64,000 nt of DNA from an uncultured Collinsella sp. (GCA_959020715.1 CAUESV010000001.1:310001-374000); one strand, 5' to 3'. Shown: positions 26,391 through 35,029, counted from the first letter of the stretch. The notes: generated from the letters alone by a model not told the origin. Numbers and translations: made by a program.

Positions 26391-26622
26391 AGGAGCCTTC
26401 CCTTTCTTACGACAGCCCGCCAAGTCAATAGGGCTGATAGAAAACCGGCCCGCGCCCCCTCACAGAAACGCGAGCCGTCAATTGAAAAGCTGCAAATCGC
26501 CAAGTACAGCCAAGAGCGAAGCACTCAAGCCAAGCAAGAAAACGTGTTATCGGAGCAGCTCGCCGTACCAGAACACTTCGCAACAACAGGGGCGATCTCA
26601 CAGGTCACTCAAACGTCAGCGA

Positions 26623-26723
26623 GCGGCGCTCAGGTGCCCCAGGTCGCCGCGAAAGAGGAGCGACGCGTACTTCATGTACGCGAGCGACGGTTTGAGCGGC
26701 GAGATGGGGTGCCTGAGCGCCGC
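26623..26723. repeat. fold-back element with GCGTAC/GTACGC centre, copy 3
   Basis: Arms GCGGCGCTCAGGTGCCCCA (26623-26641) and its perfect 19-base complement (26705-26723) enclose a core almost identical to that of 4287-4423 (GGTCGCCGCGAAAGAGGAGC, centre GCGTAC..GTACGC). Beyond the shared CAGGTGCCCCA-type inner stem the arms differ from the other copy yet pair with each other. A further hairpin, TTCCGGCGTTC/GAACGCCGGA, lies at about 26738-26762, close to the lacB stop. The 377-base lacX-lacB gap 26391-26767 holds only these. Confidence 0.85.
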
Positions 26724-26767
26724 GCAGCGTCGACCGGTCCGGCGTTCGGCAGAACGCCGGAACCTAA

Positions 26768-27292
26768 TTAGTCGTGGTACTCGCCGCGGTCCCACTTCTC
26801 GAGGAACTCGTCAAAGAAGTGCGGGTCAGCCTGAGCCTCGGCGTCGGCCTTATTGCAAGCGTCAATCTTGGCGATCAGGGCGTCGTGCTCGGGAGTCTTC
26901 TCGTAGGGCTCCTCCAGGAAGGCAAGCATAATGTCGGCCATCAGGAACTCACCGGTGATCTTACCGCCAAAGCCCACGATGTTGGCGTTGAGCTCGCGAC
27001 GGGCATACAGGGCAGAGGTCATGTCGCGAACCAGGGCGCAGCGAGCGCCGGGGACCTTGTTGACGGCGTTGGTGATGCCGATGCCGGTGCCGCACAGGGC
27101 CACGCCAAAGTCGGCCTTGCCGCTGGCAACAGCCTCGCCCACGGCCTTACCATAGATGGGATAGTGCGTACGGGTGTGGCTGTAGGTGCCGCAGTCGAGC
27201 ACCTTGTAGCCAGCCTGCTCCAGGCGGTCGGCCAGATAGATCTTCTCGTCCGTAACGATATGGTCGCAACCGATTGCGATGGTCTTCTTCAT
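26768..27292 (-). CDS. lacB: galactose-6-phosphate isomerase subunit LacB
   Basis: A 174-residue RpiB/LacAB-family protein. With LacA it converts galactose-6-phosphate to tagatose-6-phosphate. N-terminal [13 protein letters not shown] and the active-site region [15 protein letters not shown] (with Cys) are typical of LacB, as is the C-terminal extension ending [12 protein letters not shown]. It follows lacA by 63 bases on the same strand. Start at 27292, with GAAAGGACG before ATG. Confidence 0.95.
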   Translation of the reverse strand: MKKTIAIGCDHIVTDEKIYLADRLEQAGYKVLDCGTYSHTRTHYPIYGKAVGEAVASGKADFGVALCGTGIGITNAVNKVPGARCALVRDMTSALYARRELNANIVGFGGKITGEFLMADIMLAFLEEPYEKTPEHDALIAKIDACNKADAEAQADPHFFDEFLEKWDRGEYHD

Positions 27293-27355
27293 CAGAACGT
27301 CCTTTCGTCTGAATTCACAAGTTGAGGTAGAAGTTCGAGTTCTCGGTGGCTCTCG

Positions 27356-27784
27356 TTAGGCCATCTTGTTGAGCATGTCGACACGGATCTGGTGACGGCC
27401 GCCGGCGTACTGAGCGCGCAGGAACTCGCGGGCGATCTTCTTGGCGACCTCGGTGCCCACAACGCCCGGGCCCATGGTGACCATGCGCGAGCCGTTGTGC
27501 TCGCGGGTCATGTAGGCGGAACGCTCGTCGGAAATGTTGGCGACGACCATGCCCTTGATCTTGACGGCGGCCATATAGGAGCCGACGCCGTACTTATCGA
27601 ATGCGAAACCCTGGGAATCCTTGTGCTCCAGCAGGTCCTTGGCAACGGCGGTCGCGGAATCGACAAAGTCCGCGGCAGGGGTCTCGGAATAGTCGACGAC
27701 CTCGTGACCGTCGGCGATGAGCATCTCCTTGATGGACTCCTTCATCGACATACCGTCGGCATCGGAAGCGATTACAACCCTCAT
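27356..27784 (-). CDS. lacA: galactose-6-phosphate isomerase subunit LacA
   Basis: A 142-residue RpiB-family subunit, the partner of LacB. MRVVIASDADGMSMKESIKE, then DKYGVGSYMAAVKIKGM where LacB has its Cys-Gly-Thr-Gly loop, and GPGVVGTEVAKKIAREFL; all are LacA features. Start at 27784, with AAGGAGGATGTC. It heads the lacA-lacB-lacX-lacC series. The upstream region carries TGTTC/GAACA dyads that may be DeoR (LacR) operators. Confidence 0.95.
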   Translation of the reverse strand: MRVVIASDADGMSMKESIKEMLIADGHEVVDYSETPAADFVDSATAVAKDLLEHKDSQGFAFDKYGVGSYMAAVKIKGMVVANISDERSAYMTREHNGSRMVTMGPGVVGTEVAKKIAREFLRAQYAGGRHQIRVDMLNKMA

Positions 27785-27878
27785 GACATCCTCCTTGAGA
27801 GATACGCAGGTGCGTAGTTTCTGTTTGGAAGTGTTGAATCGCGTTCAGGTCCGGGCATCTGAATGTGCGGTTCTTCAC

Positions 27879-27955
27879 TGTTCATGTTTATTTGAACACA
27901 TTCGAACACCGACTGCAACCATTATTTGTTTGTCTTTGTTCTTTTTTGAACAAAT
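27879..27955. promoter_or_regulatory. probable LacR-type operator region of lacAB
   Basis: Two dyads in an AT-rich stretch: TGTTCATGTTTATTTGAACA (27879-27898) and TTTGTTCTTTTTTGAACAAA (27936-27955). Related blocks (AAACAAAAAAGAACA near 30000, GAACAATATCGAACA near 30076, and CAAACAGTAACGAACAAA near 47375) precede lacF and the DeoR gene at 46576, which points to one shared regulator. The 307-base gap to the next gene holds no other feature except the terminator at 28024. Confidence 0.55.
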
Positions 27956-28023
27956 ACCGTTCACGGATGATTGTCGGCCGTTTGGACCGGGCGCAGACGT
28001 AGCGACCATGTGTTCAACAAACA

Positions 28024-28057
28024 AAAGGGCGACCGAGAACGTGTCTCGGCCGCCCTT
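28024..28057 (-). terminator. terminator of the membrane protein gene
   Basis: AAGGGCGACCGAGA and TCTCGGCCGCCCTT form a stem with one mismatch and a 5-base loop. On the minus strand it is followed by TTTTGTTTG. Confidence 0.8.
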
Positions 28058-28091
28058 CGGCGGTATTCCCCGGTATATACAGCTGTTTTAG

Positions 28092-29105
28092 CTACTCAGA
28101 CCGTCCGCTCTTCTTGACATGTTTGGACGGAGCGCTCAGAAAGCGACCCGTCAAATAGTTCGCCGGGCCGGAAATATCAATCCCCAGTAGCACGTGCCCC
28201 AGCCACAAAAACGCCGCGAGCACCAACAGTGGAATCACGCACGAGGTCACGATCATCACGATGACACCTTCGATCAGATCGGTCACCTGCTGCACGATCT
28301 CGTCGGTCATCTGCTTGGCACCGCTGGTCACCGATATGACGAGACCCGAGGCGCCGTCGGCAAGCTGCTCAAGCACATTCTTGGACTCTGTGGACTCGGT
28401 CTTTTTCTTGCTTGCTTTGGAGCTGTCGCTATCTGCCGCACCCGCAGCGTCGGCCGCCTTTTGCTCGGCCACCTCGATGCTCACTCGATACGTTTCGTCG
28501 ACCTTTTGCGACACCCATACGCTTGCAGGCACCAAGGCCATTCCGATCATGGCGACCACCAGCACGCGAGTCGCCACGCGGCGCAGGACGGCGCTCGTGC
28601 TCCAGCGCCCGTGAATGCCGAGCGACACCGCAAAGAGCACCAACGCAAACGGGATTAAGATGCCCAAGCCAACCGACCACAAAATCGTGAGCAAATATTT
28701 CTCTAGGTATAGCACGGCAAGCACGATGCCCAAGTTACCCGAAAGCTGCGCGAGCTGCTCGGCAACCGGCGTTCCCGTATCGCCCGGCAGCGCAGTGATA
28801 CCCGCAGATAGGGCGACGCACGAGGTCGTGAGCGCCAAAACATTGCCCTTCTTTTGATCGATAACCTCGATGGTGGAGTCCCAAGTCTTGGTATCGGCGA
28901 AATGCGGACGAGCTACAAAGCCCGACAGCAGCGCCAGTACCACGAGCGCAACGATAAAGCCAATCTGTAGCTTTTTGTTTGCGCACACGATATCGGACAG
29001 GCTGGGCTGTAGCTCGGTTACCGTCGTATACTCGGTTATCTGGACAGGACGCCCATGAGCCATCTCGTGCGCGTCTCTTTTTTGAATCAATCCGTTGTCC
29101 GGCAT
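28092..29105 (-). CDS. hypothetical multi-span membrane protein
   Basis: A 337-residue protein of no family I recognise. A polar N-terminus (1-45) is followed by hydrophobic segments at about 48-66, 128-165, 187-205 and 280-305. Between about 205 and 250 is a low-complexity Ala/Ser/Lys/Thr/Glu stretch (SSKASKKKTESTESK), then an amphipathic part. Start at 29105, with GAGGAGGTATCC before ATG. It stands alone between lacA and lacF with its own terminator. Confidence 0.8.
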   Translation of the reverse strand: MPDNGLIQKRDAHEMAHGRPVQITEYTTVTELQPSLSDIVCANKKLQIGFIVALVVLALLSGFVARPHFADTKTWDSTIEVIDQKKGNVLALTTSCVALSAGITALPGDTGTPVAEQLAQLSGNLGIVLAVLYLEKYLLTILWSVGLGILIPFALVLFAVSLGIHGRWSTSAVLRRVATRVLVVAMIGMALVPASVWVSQKVDETYRVSIEVAEQKAADAAGAADSDSSKASKKKTESTESKNVLEQLADGASGLVISVTSGAKQMTDEIVQQVTDLIEGVIVMIVTSCVIPLLVLAAFLWLGHVLLGIDISGPANYLTGRFLSAPSKHVKKSGRSE

Positions 29106-29221
29106 TTGGATACCTCCTCATTCCGGCCTGTAATGCGGTGGAAAGTATACCCACCCATCGAAAAACCGAACGGGAGGGCGTGCAGAAGCTCCATAACGCT
29201 GCTAGTCGAATAGTGCCATTT

Positions 29222-29375
29222 CAAAACTATGCCGGTTTACTACGATAAAACCGATAGGACCGACCACATTTGCTATTAGTAGAAAATGACAAGCGTTCTA
29301 CCTGCGGCTTTGATAACGCTGTTCTTTCCATAGTTGAAAGAATGCGATTCATCGTAGTAAACCGGCATAGTTTTG
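29222..29375. repeat. inverted repeat, 25-bp perfect arms around 104 bp
   Basis: Left arm 29222-29246 (starts CAAAACTATGCCGG) and right arm 29351-29375 are perfect complements. The interior has no gene. The 465-base gap 29106-29571 otherwise holds a dispersed repeat and the lacF terminator. Confidence 0.85.
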
Positions 29376-29452
29376 TAACCGACAGGCCGATTCGGCACCG
29401 CAGCAAACCCAATTACCCGTTTTCTTCCGTCCTCAAAGGATCAAATGCATGG

Positions 29453-29502
29453 CAGGAGTGTCCCAAACTGCCGGCAGATAAGGAACGTCCCCAGGTGCCG
29501 GA
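29453..29502 (+). repeat. dispersed TGTCCCAAACTGCC repeat, copy 3
   Basis: GGAGTGTCCCAAACTGCCGG followed by CAGATAAGGAACGTCCCCAG and GTGCCGG; it matches copy 1 with few changes. Confidence 0.8.
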
Positions 29503-29510
29503 TAAACAGA

Positions 29511-29546
29511 AAAAGCCCTGCCGCGAGTTTGCGGCAGAGCTTTTGG
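29511..29546 (-). terminator. terminator of lacF
   Basis: AAAAGCCCTGCCGC (29511-29524) pairs with GCGGCAGAGCTTTT (29531-29544) with one mismatch, 27 bases after the lacF stop on its strand. Confidence 0.8.
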
Positions 29547-29571
29547 AAGGGGACTTGGTTGTGAAGGCTCG

Positions 29572-29910
29572 TTAGGCGAGCTTGGCCTCGAGCTCGGCGA
29601 TGCGCTTGTAGGCATCGATGGTAAAGCGGGTCTGCTTCTCCAGAATCATGGTGGTCATGAGAGTGTCCTGAGCGTGAGCCATGATGAAGGTCATCTCCAT
29701 CTCGCCACCGCCGGCCTCCTGCGAAAGCAGCTTGGTCTGCGTGTCGTGGGCGCCGATAAGCGCATCGCTGGCATCCTTGTGCAGCTGCTCGGCCTTCTCA
29801 AAATCACCCTCGCGAGCAGCATCGAGCGCTGCAAGCAGATCGGTCTGGGCGTCACCTGCGTATGCGACAATCTCGAATCCAACCATCGAGATTTCTTCTT
29901 TGGTTGCCAT
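29572..29910 (-). CDS. lacF: PTS lactose/cellobiose-family EIIA
   Basis: A 112-residue soluble phosphocarrier that passes phosphate from HPr to the EIIB domains. FEIVAYAGDAQTDLLAALDAA is the conserved first helix, and the phosphorylated His is His79 in MEMTFIMAHAQDTLMTT. It is the only lactose-family EIIA in the window, while three EIICB proteins follow on the other strand, so it probably serves all three. Start at 29910, with GAAAGGAACGCAAT. It is downstream of the first LacI gene on the same strand but 214 bases away, so it may have its own promoter with TGTTC-like sites. Confidence 0.95.
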   Translation of the reverse strand: MATKEEISMVGFEIVAYAGDAQTDLLAALDAAREGDFEKAEQLHKDASDALIGAHDTQTKLLSQEAGGGEMEMTFIMAHAQDTLMTTMILEKQTRFTIDAYKRIAELEAKLA

Positions 29911-30124
29911 ATTGCGTTCCTTTCACATATGAACCAATGGAGAGCATCGCGTCCGGGCATACGCGCTGCGTTGTGTATGACAGAAACAGTAACATTCAAA
30001 CAAAAAAGAACAGCGCAAAACGTAATTTCGAGCTATGAACGGTCAATTTTCGCCCGTGAACGGTTTTTAAACCAATCTGAACAATATCGAACACAGTTAG
30101 CGGCAACCCAAACAGGACCGCACC

Positions 30125-31129
30125 CTAACGCAAATCGCGCACCGTATCGCCCTCTACGAGCACACCGGGGATCAGCATGTGCTCCACACCGGGTGTAACG
30201 CCCTCGGCGCCGGCAATCTTGTCGACCGCCCACATGCCGACGCGCTTGTTGTTAAAGCGCACGGTGGTCAGGCGACGATCGGGCACGATATCGCCCAGAC
30301 TATCGTCAACACCCACCACGCTCACGTCCTGGGGCACGCGCTTTCCGCGCGACTCGAGCCCGCGAATGCAGCCATATGCCATGGCGTCATTGGAGGCATA
30401 GATGGCCGTGCAGGTCGGATCGTCTGCCAGAGCCTGACCGGCAGCATAGCCGCTCTGCGCCGTCCAATCGCCACGAATGAATCGCGGCGGCTCAATACCA
30501 TGCGCGCGCAGCGTCTCGCGCCAGCCCTCCTCGCGCTGCATGCCCGAAAGCGAGCGCTCGGGGCACGAGATAAAGTGCACAGTCTTGTGCCCCTGCCCCA
30601 GCAAGTACTCGACAACCTGGCGCGAGCAATCGAACTGGTCGTTATCGACCGTCGAGCACAGCGGGTGCTCCAGCATGGTAACGAGCACCGTCTGCATACC
30701 GGGCAGCGGCTCAAAGGTGCCAAAGTCCGCCGGCATGCGGTTCATAATCACGACCATACCGTCCACCGGCAGTGCGCTCATACGCGACGATGCACTCTCG
30801 AGGGTATACGGATGCCCATCTACTTTAGTGAGGGTAATGGCGTAGCCGTGCTTATCGGCGGCGGCGGCAAAGCCCTCCATACGGTCGAGGTTGCCGGTAC
30901 CGGTAATGTTGAACATGGCGACGCCGACGGTCTTAAACTTACCGCGGCGCAGCGATCGACCGGCAAAATTGGGGCGATACCCCAGCTCGCGCATGGCGGC
31001 ACGCACGCGCTCCTTGGTCTCTGGGCGCACGCTGGGCGAATCGTGCACCGTACGCGAGACTGTCTGCTCCGAGACGCCCGCGAGACGCGCCACATCCTTA
31101 ACGGAAACCGATTTTTTAACAGCGGCCAT
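30125..31129 (-). CDS. LacI-family regulator of module 1
   Basis: A 334-residue LacI/GalR regulator. The helix-turn-helix is VKDVARLAGVSEQTVSRTVHD, with hinge GYRPNFAGRSLRRG, followed by the sugar-binding core ending in VLVEGDTVRDLR. It is divergent from lacE1-lacG1. Two sites of the form TGTTAACGTTGCCAT lie between. Start ATG at 31129 preceded by AGAAAGATCGACCT. Confidence 0.93.
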   Translation of the reverse strand: MAAVKKSVSVKDVARLAGVSEQTVSRTVHDSPSVRPETKERVRAAMRELGYRPNFAGRSLRRGKFKTVGVAMFNITGTGNLDRMEGFAAAADKHGYAITLTKVDGHPYTLESASSRMSALPVDGMVVIMNRMPADFGTFEPLPGMQTVLVTMLEHPLCSTVDNDQFDCSRQVVEYLLGQGHKTVHFISCPERSLSGMQREEGWRETLRAHGIEPPRFIRGDWTAQSGYAAGQALADDPTCTAIYASNDAMAYGCIRGLESRGKRVPQDVSVVGVDDSLGDIVPDRRLTTVRFNNKRVGMWAVDKIAGAEGVTPGVEHMLIPGVLVEGDTVRDLR

Positions 31130-31288
31130 AGGTCGATCTTTCTATGTCGACGATGCCATTGGTGGCACCCTACGCAGTCATTTTTAACGCCTTCAAGTAT
31201 ATCCAACGCCTCCCCCCACCATACGCTCACCACCCAAAACCTACCGTTCACCGACATTTTTGCTTCCCCGAACGGCTTTTGTCGCCCA

Positions 31289-31426
31289 AATGTTAACGTT
31301 GCCATTGTGCAAACACAGAGCCACCGGGCGGCTCAAACGTTTACGCGCAAGGAATCGACGGTTCGCAGGCACAGGGGCCATCGGTTCGCGTCTTATTTTG
31401 TGTCGCAAAATGGCAACGTCAACATT
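31289..31426. promoter_or_regulatory. two LacI-type operators of module 1
   Basis: AATGTTAACGTTGCCATT (31289-31306) and its inverted relative AATGGCAACGTCAACATT (31409-31426), 120 bases apart. The left half TGTTAACGT is shared with the galKT and module 2 sites; the right half TGCCAT is specific to this module. The 358-base gap holds no gene. Confidence 0.75.
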
Positions 31427-31487
31427 TTGGCAATCAAACGTCAAAAGCTACCATCGTTGCCAACCCACCGACTCTTAGGAGCTTTGC

Positions 31488-33263
31488 ATGGAGCAACTCA
31501 TCGCCACCATCGAAAAGGGCCAGCCCTTTTTCAACGCGATCGCCCGCAACAAGTACCTCAAGGCGATCCGCGACGGTTTTATCTCCGTCATCCCCATCAT
31601 CATCTTCTCGTCCATCTTCTGCCTCGTAGCCTCGGTCCCCAACATCTGGGGTTTCTACTGGCCCGATGACATCAACAACGCCCTGTGGAAGTGCTACAAC
31701 TACTCCATGGGCATCCTGGCCATCGCCTGCGCCGCCACCACGGCCAAGCACTTCGCCGACGCCCAGAACCGCGATCTGCCCAAGAATAACCAGATCAACT
31801 TTATCTCGTGCATGTGCGCAGCCATCATCGGCTTCCTGCTCCTTTCGAGCGACACGATCGCCACGGACGCCGCCAGCGGCTTCAACACCACCTACCTTGG
31901 TTCCAAGGGCCTGCTGACTGCCTTCATCGCTGCGTTTGTGACCGGCATCATCTACAAGTTCTTTATCAAGCGCAACATCACCGTCAAGATGCCCGAGCAG
32001 GTTCCGCCCAACATCTCGCAGACCTTTAAGGACATCATCCCCTTCTCCGTCTGCATCACCGTCTTTTGGGTCTTTGACATCGTCTTCCGCGCTGCCTTTG
32101 GCTTCTGCTTTGCCCAGGGCGTCATCCAGGTGTTCCAGCCCCTGTTCACCGCTGCCGACGGCTACATCGGCCTTGCTGTGATCTACGGCGCCATGAGCCT
32201 CTTCTGGTTCGTGGGCGTCCACGGCCCCTCGATCGTCGAGCCCGCCATCGCCGCCGCCCTCGTTGCCAACATGACCGACAACCTGGCTGCGTTCCAGGCC
32301 GGCCAGCACGCTTCCGCTGTCCTGACCCAGGGTGCCCAGTACTTCGTCGTCTGCATGGGCGGCACCGGCGCCACGCTTGTCCTGGTCTTTATGTTCTGCT
32401 TCCTGGCCAAGTCCCAGGAGATGCGCGCCGTCGGTAAGGCCGCCATCGTTCCCGTCTGCTTCGCTGTCAACGAGCCGCTGCTGTTCGCCGCGCCCATCGT
32501 GCTCAACCCCGTCTTCTTTGTCCCGTTTGTCTTTGCCCCGATCGCCAACATCTGGATCCTCAAGATCTTTATCGACTTCTTGGGCATGAACGGCTTTATG
32601 TACACCTTGCCCTGGACTGTCCCCGGCCCCATCGGCACCATCATGGGCCTAGGCTTCCAGCCGCTCGCCTTTGTGATGCTCGCCCTCATCCTGGTCGTCG
32701 ACTTTGCCCTGTACTACCCGTTCTTCCGTGCCTATGACGCCCAGAAGTGCACCGAGGAGGCCGAGATCTCCCAGGAGGAGCTCGCCGCCAAGAACGCTGA
32801 GAAGGCCGCCAAGCTCAACGACGCCTTCCAGGGCAAGGCTGACGCCAAGAGCGTTGCCGCTGGCGCTGCTGCCGAGGCCGTGAAGGCCGACGCTCCCGCC
32901 GCTTCCGCAGCACCCGCTGCCGAGGCAACGACCGCCAGCGACCTCAACGGCAAGCGCGTGCTCGTGCTCTGCCAGGGTGGCGGTACCTCGGGCCTGCTCG
33001 CCAACGCGCTGGCCAAGGCTGCCAAGGAGCGCGGCATTAACCTCGAGACCGCTGCCGAGGCCTATGGCAACCACGTGGACATGCTCCCCGACTTCGATCT
33101 GGTCGTCCTGGCCCCGCAAGCCGCCAGCTACCTGGCCGACCTGCAGAAAGACTGCGAGCGCGTGGGCAACAAGTGCGTCGCCTGCCGCGGCAAGCAGTAC
33201 ATCGAGCTCTCCCAGAACGGCGACAAGTCTCTCGCCTTCGTAAGCGAGCAACTCTCGAAGTAA
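31488..33263 (+). CDS. lacE: PTS lactose-family EIICB, module 1
   Basis: A 591-residue membrane permease-phosphotransferase. The EIIC domain (1-420) has about ten membrane segments and the conserved FWFVGVHGPSIVEP, AVNEPLLFAAPIVLNP and GMNGFMYTLPW. An Ala/Lys/Glu-rich linker (about 425-483) leads to the EIIB domain, whose phosphorylated Cys is Cys495 in VLVLCQGGGTSG. It transports and phosphorylates beta-galactosides with LacF. Start at 31488, with TTAGGAGCTTTGC. lacG1 follows after a stem-loop spacer. Confidence 0.94.
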   Translation: MEQLIATIEKGQPFFNAIARNKYLKAIRDGFISVIPIIIFSSIFCLVASVPNIWGFYWPDDINNALWKCYNYSMGILAIACAATTAKHFADAQNRDLPKNNQINFISCMCAAIIGFLLLSSDTIATDAASGFNTTYLGSKGLLTAFIAAFVTGIIYKFFIKRNITVKMPEQVPPNISQTFKDIIPFSVCITVFWVFDIVFRAAFGFCFAQGVIQVFQPLFTAADGYIGLAVIYGAMSLFWFVGVHGPSIVEPAIAAALVANMTDNLAAFQAGQHASAVLTQGAQYFVVCMGGTGATLVLVFMFCFLAKSQEMRAVGKAAIVPVCFAVNEPLLFAAPIVLNPVFFVPFVFAPIANIWILKIFIDFLGMNGFMYTLPWTVPGPIGTIMGLGFQPLAFVMLALILVVDFALYYPFFRAYDAQKCTEEAEISQEELAAKNAEKAAKLNDAFQGKADAKSVAAGAAAEAVKADAPAASAAPAAEATTASDLNGKRVLVLCQGGGTSGLLANALAKAAKERGINLETAAEAYGNHVDMLPDFDLVVLAPQAASYLADLQKDCERVGNKCVACRGKQYIELSQNGDKSLAFVSEQLSK

Positions 33264-33273
33264 GTAACGTTCA

Positions 33274-33305
33274 GGGCCAGCCGACCATCCAAAGCCGGCT
33301 GGCCC
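33274..33305 (+). terminator. intercistronic stem-loop between lacE1 and lacG1
   Basis: GGGCCAGCC (33274-33282) pairs with GGCTGGCCC (33297-33305), followed by TTCGATTT. A weak T-run suggests partial termination or mRNA processing. Comparable stem-loops lie in the same kind of junction in modules 2 and 3. Confidence 0.65.
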
Positions 33306-33329
33306 TTCGATTTAGACGATTGGATCATC

Positions 33330-34769
33330 ATGTCCGTTAACCCTGCTAGCGTCACTAACCCGCCTGAGCAGTTTCCCGAGGACTTTGTCTTTGGCGGCGC
33401 CACTGCTGCCTACCAGGTAGAGGGCGAGACCCGCACTCACGGTAAGGGCAAGGTTGCCTGGGACGACTTCCTGGAGGCCCAGGGGCGCTTTTCCCCCGAT
33501 CCCGCTTCGGACTTCTACAACCAGTACCCCGTCGACTTGGAGCTGTGCGAAGAGTTTGGCATCAACGGCATTCGCCTCTCCATCGCCTGGAGCCGCATCT
33601 TCCCCAACGGTACCGGCGAAATCAACCCCGAGGGCGTCCAGTTCTATCACGATCTCTTCGCCGAGTGCCATAAGCACCATGTTGAGCCGTTCGTCACGCT
33701 GCATCACTTCGATACGCCGCTTCCTCTCTTTGAGAAGGGCGACTTCCTCAACCGCGAGACCATCGATGCCTTTGTGGACTTTGCCACCTTCTGCTTTAAG
33801 GAGTACGCCGATCAGGTGACCTACTGGTTCACCTTTAACGAGATCTGGGCCGACGCCTCCAACACCTACATCGAGGGCACCTTCCCCGGTGGCGTCAAGG
33901 CGCATCTGGCCGAGGCTTTCCAGTGCGAGCACAACATGATGCTCGCCCACGCCAAGGCCGTGCTGGCCTTCCACAACGGCGGCTTTAAGGGCAAGATCGG
34001 CGTCATCCAGTCGCTGGAGTTTAAGTACCCGCTCAACGAGAACGACCCCGCCGATATCAAAGCCGCCAACAACGAGCACGTGCTGCAAAACCAGTTCTTG
34101 CTCGACGCCACCTTCCGCGGCGACTACGCGCCCGACACCCTCGAGTGCGCCAACCACCTGGCTGCCGTCTCGGGCGGCACCATCGAGATCCTGGACGAGG
34201 ACCTCGAGATTATGCGCGAGGCCGCGCTCTACAACGACTACCTGGGCGTTAACAACTACCAGTGCCGCTTCCTCAAGGCTTACGACGGCGAGAACGACCT
34301 GCACCACAACGGTACGGGCGAAAAGGGCACCGGCCGTTGGCGCGTCAAGGGCATTGGCGAGCACGTGAACAAGCCCGGCATCCCCACCACCGACTGGGAC
34401 TGGATCATCTATCCCGAGGGTCTGTTCGATCTGCTCGTCTACATTAAGCAGCGTTACCCCAACTACAAGCAGATCTTCATCACCGAAAACGGCATGGGCT
34501 ACAAGGATCCCTACAAGGACGGTTTTGTGGACGACCAGCCGCGCATCGACTACATCGAGCAGCACCTGCGCTGGTTGCTCAAGGCCATGGAGGTGGGTGT
34601 CAACGTGGGCGGTTACTTCCTGTGGAGCCTGCAGGATCAGTTCTCCTGGACCAATGGCTACAACAAGCGTTATGGCTTCTTCTACGTTGACTTTGAAACC
34701 CAGAAGCGCACGCCCAAGGCAAGCGCCTACTGGTATAAGCACGTGGCGCAGACCCGTCGTCTGGACTAA
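33330..34769 (+). CDS. lacG: 6-phospho-beta-galactosidase (GH1), module 1
   Basis: A 479-residue glycoside hydrolase family 1 enzyme, very close in motif order to lactococcal LacG: DFVFGGATAAYQVEGETRT, acid/base Glu in WFTFNEIW, nucleophile Glu in FITENGMGYKD, and the phosphate-binding Ser, Lys and Tyr in FSWTNGYNKRYG. It hydrolyses lactose-6-phosphate-type substrates delivered by the EIICB upstream. The ribosome site before the ATG at 33330 is weak (TTGGATC), so translation may depend on lacE1. A terminator follows. Confidence 0.95.
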   Translation: MSVNPASVTNPPEQFPEDFVFGGATAAYQVEGETRTHGKGKVAWDDFLEAQGRFSPDPASDFYNQYPVDLELCEEFGINGIRLSIAWSRIFPNGTGEINPEGVQFYHDLFAECHKHHVEPFVTLHHFDTPLPLFEKGDFLNRETIDAFVDFATFCFKEYADQVTYWFTFNEIWADASNTYIEGTFPGGVKAHLAEAFQCEHNMMLAHAKAVLAFHNGGFKGKIGVIQSLEFKYPLNENDPADIKAANNEHVLQNQFLLDATFRGDYAPDTLECANHLAAVSGGTIEILDEDLEIMREAALYNDYLGVNNYQCRFLKAYDGENDLHHNGTGEKGTGRWRVKGIGEHVNKPGIPTTDWDWIIYPEGLFDLLVYIKQRYPNYKQIFITENGMGYKDPYKDGFVDDQPRIDYIEQHLRWLLKAMEVGVNVGGYFLWSLQDQFSWTNGYNKRYGFFYVDFETQKRTPKASAYWYKHVAQTRRLD

Positions 34770-34815
34770 AGACTAGCGGGGTTGCCTGCCCACATAACCT
34801 GTCCCCATTTCTCAG

Positions 34816-34860
34816 CCGGGGGCGGCACGTCACACGGCGCGCCGCCCCCGGTCTTTTGTT
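34816..34860 (+). terminator. terminator after module 1
   Basis: CCGGGGGCGGC (34816-34826) pairs with GCCGCCCCCGG (34841-34851), followed by TCTTTTGTTTTTG. Confidence 0.9.
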
Positions 34861-34880
34861 TTTGTTCGACCTGGGGGCCG

Positions 34881-35029
34881 TTTGTCTCGATCTGTAACAT
34901 CTAGCCGAGTTTTTCGGTCCTAACTGTTACAGATTGAGATGAACAGGATTGCTCTTTCCGAAGAATCTAAATCTGTAACACGTAGCCCGCTTTTGACCGT
35001 CTACCTGTTACAGACCGAGACAAACGGAG
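34881..35029. repeat. palindromic repeat array A (2 units, 81-bp period)
   Basis: Each unit is about 60 bp with complementary ends (TTGTCTCGATCTGTAACA against TGTTACAGATTGAGATGAA, which pair with few mismatches) and a centre like GCCGAGTTTTTCGG. The TCTGTAACA motif starts at 34891 and 34972. The array sits between convergent lacG1 and the module 2 LacI gene. The same units recur in arrays B and C. Confidence 0.85.

Noticed and set aside
26175..26771. Plus-strand frame over the lacX-lacB gap (segment like SIEKLQIAKYSQERSTQ)
   Set aside because: It begins inside antisense of lacX, crosses a fold-back repeat, and no start with a ribosome site precedes the protein-like part.
34881..35029. Repeat arrays considered as CRISPR
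   Set aside because: Only 2-3 units per array, the repeat itself is a long palindrome of about 60 bp, spacers are 18-22 bases and partly similar to each other, and no cas genes are present.
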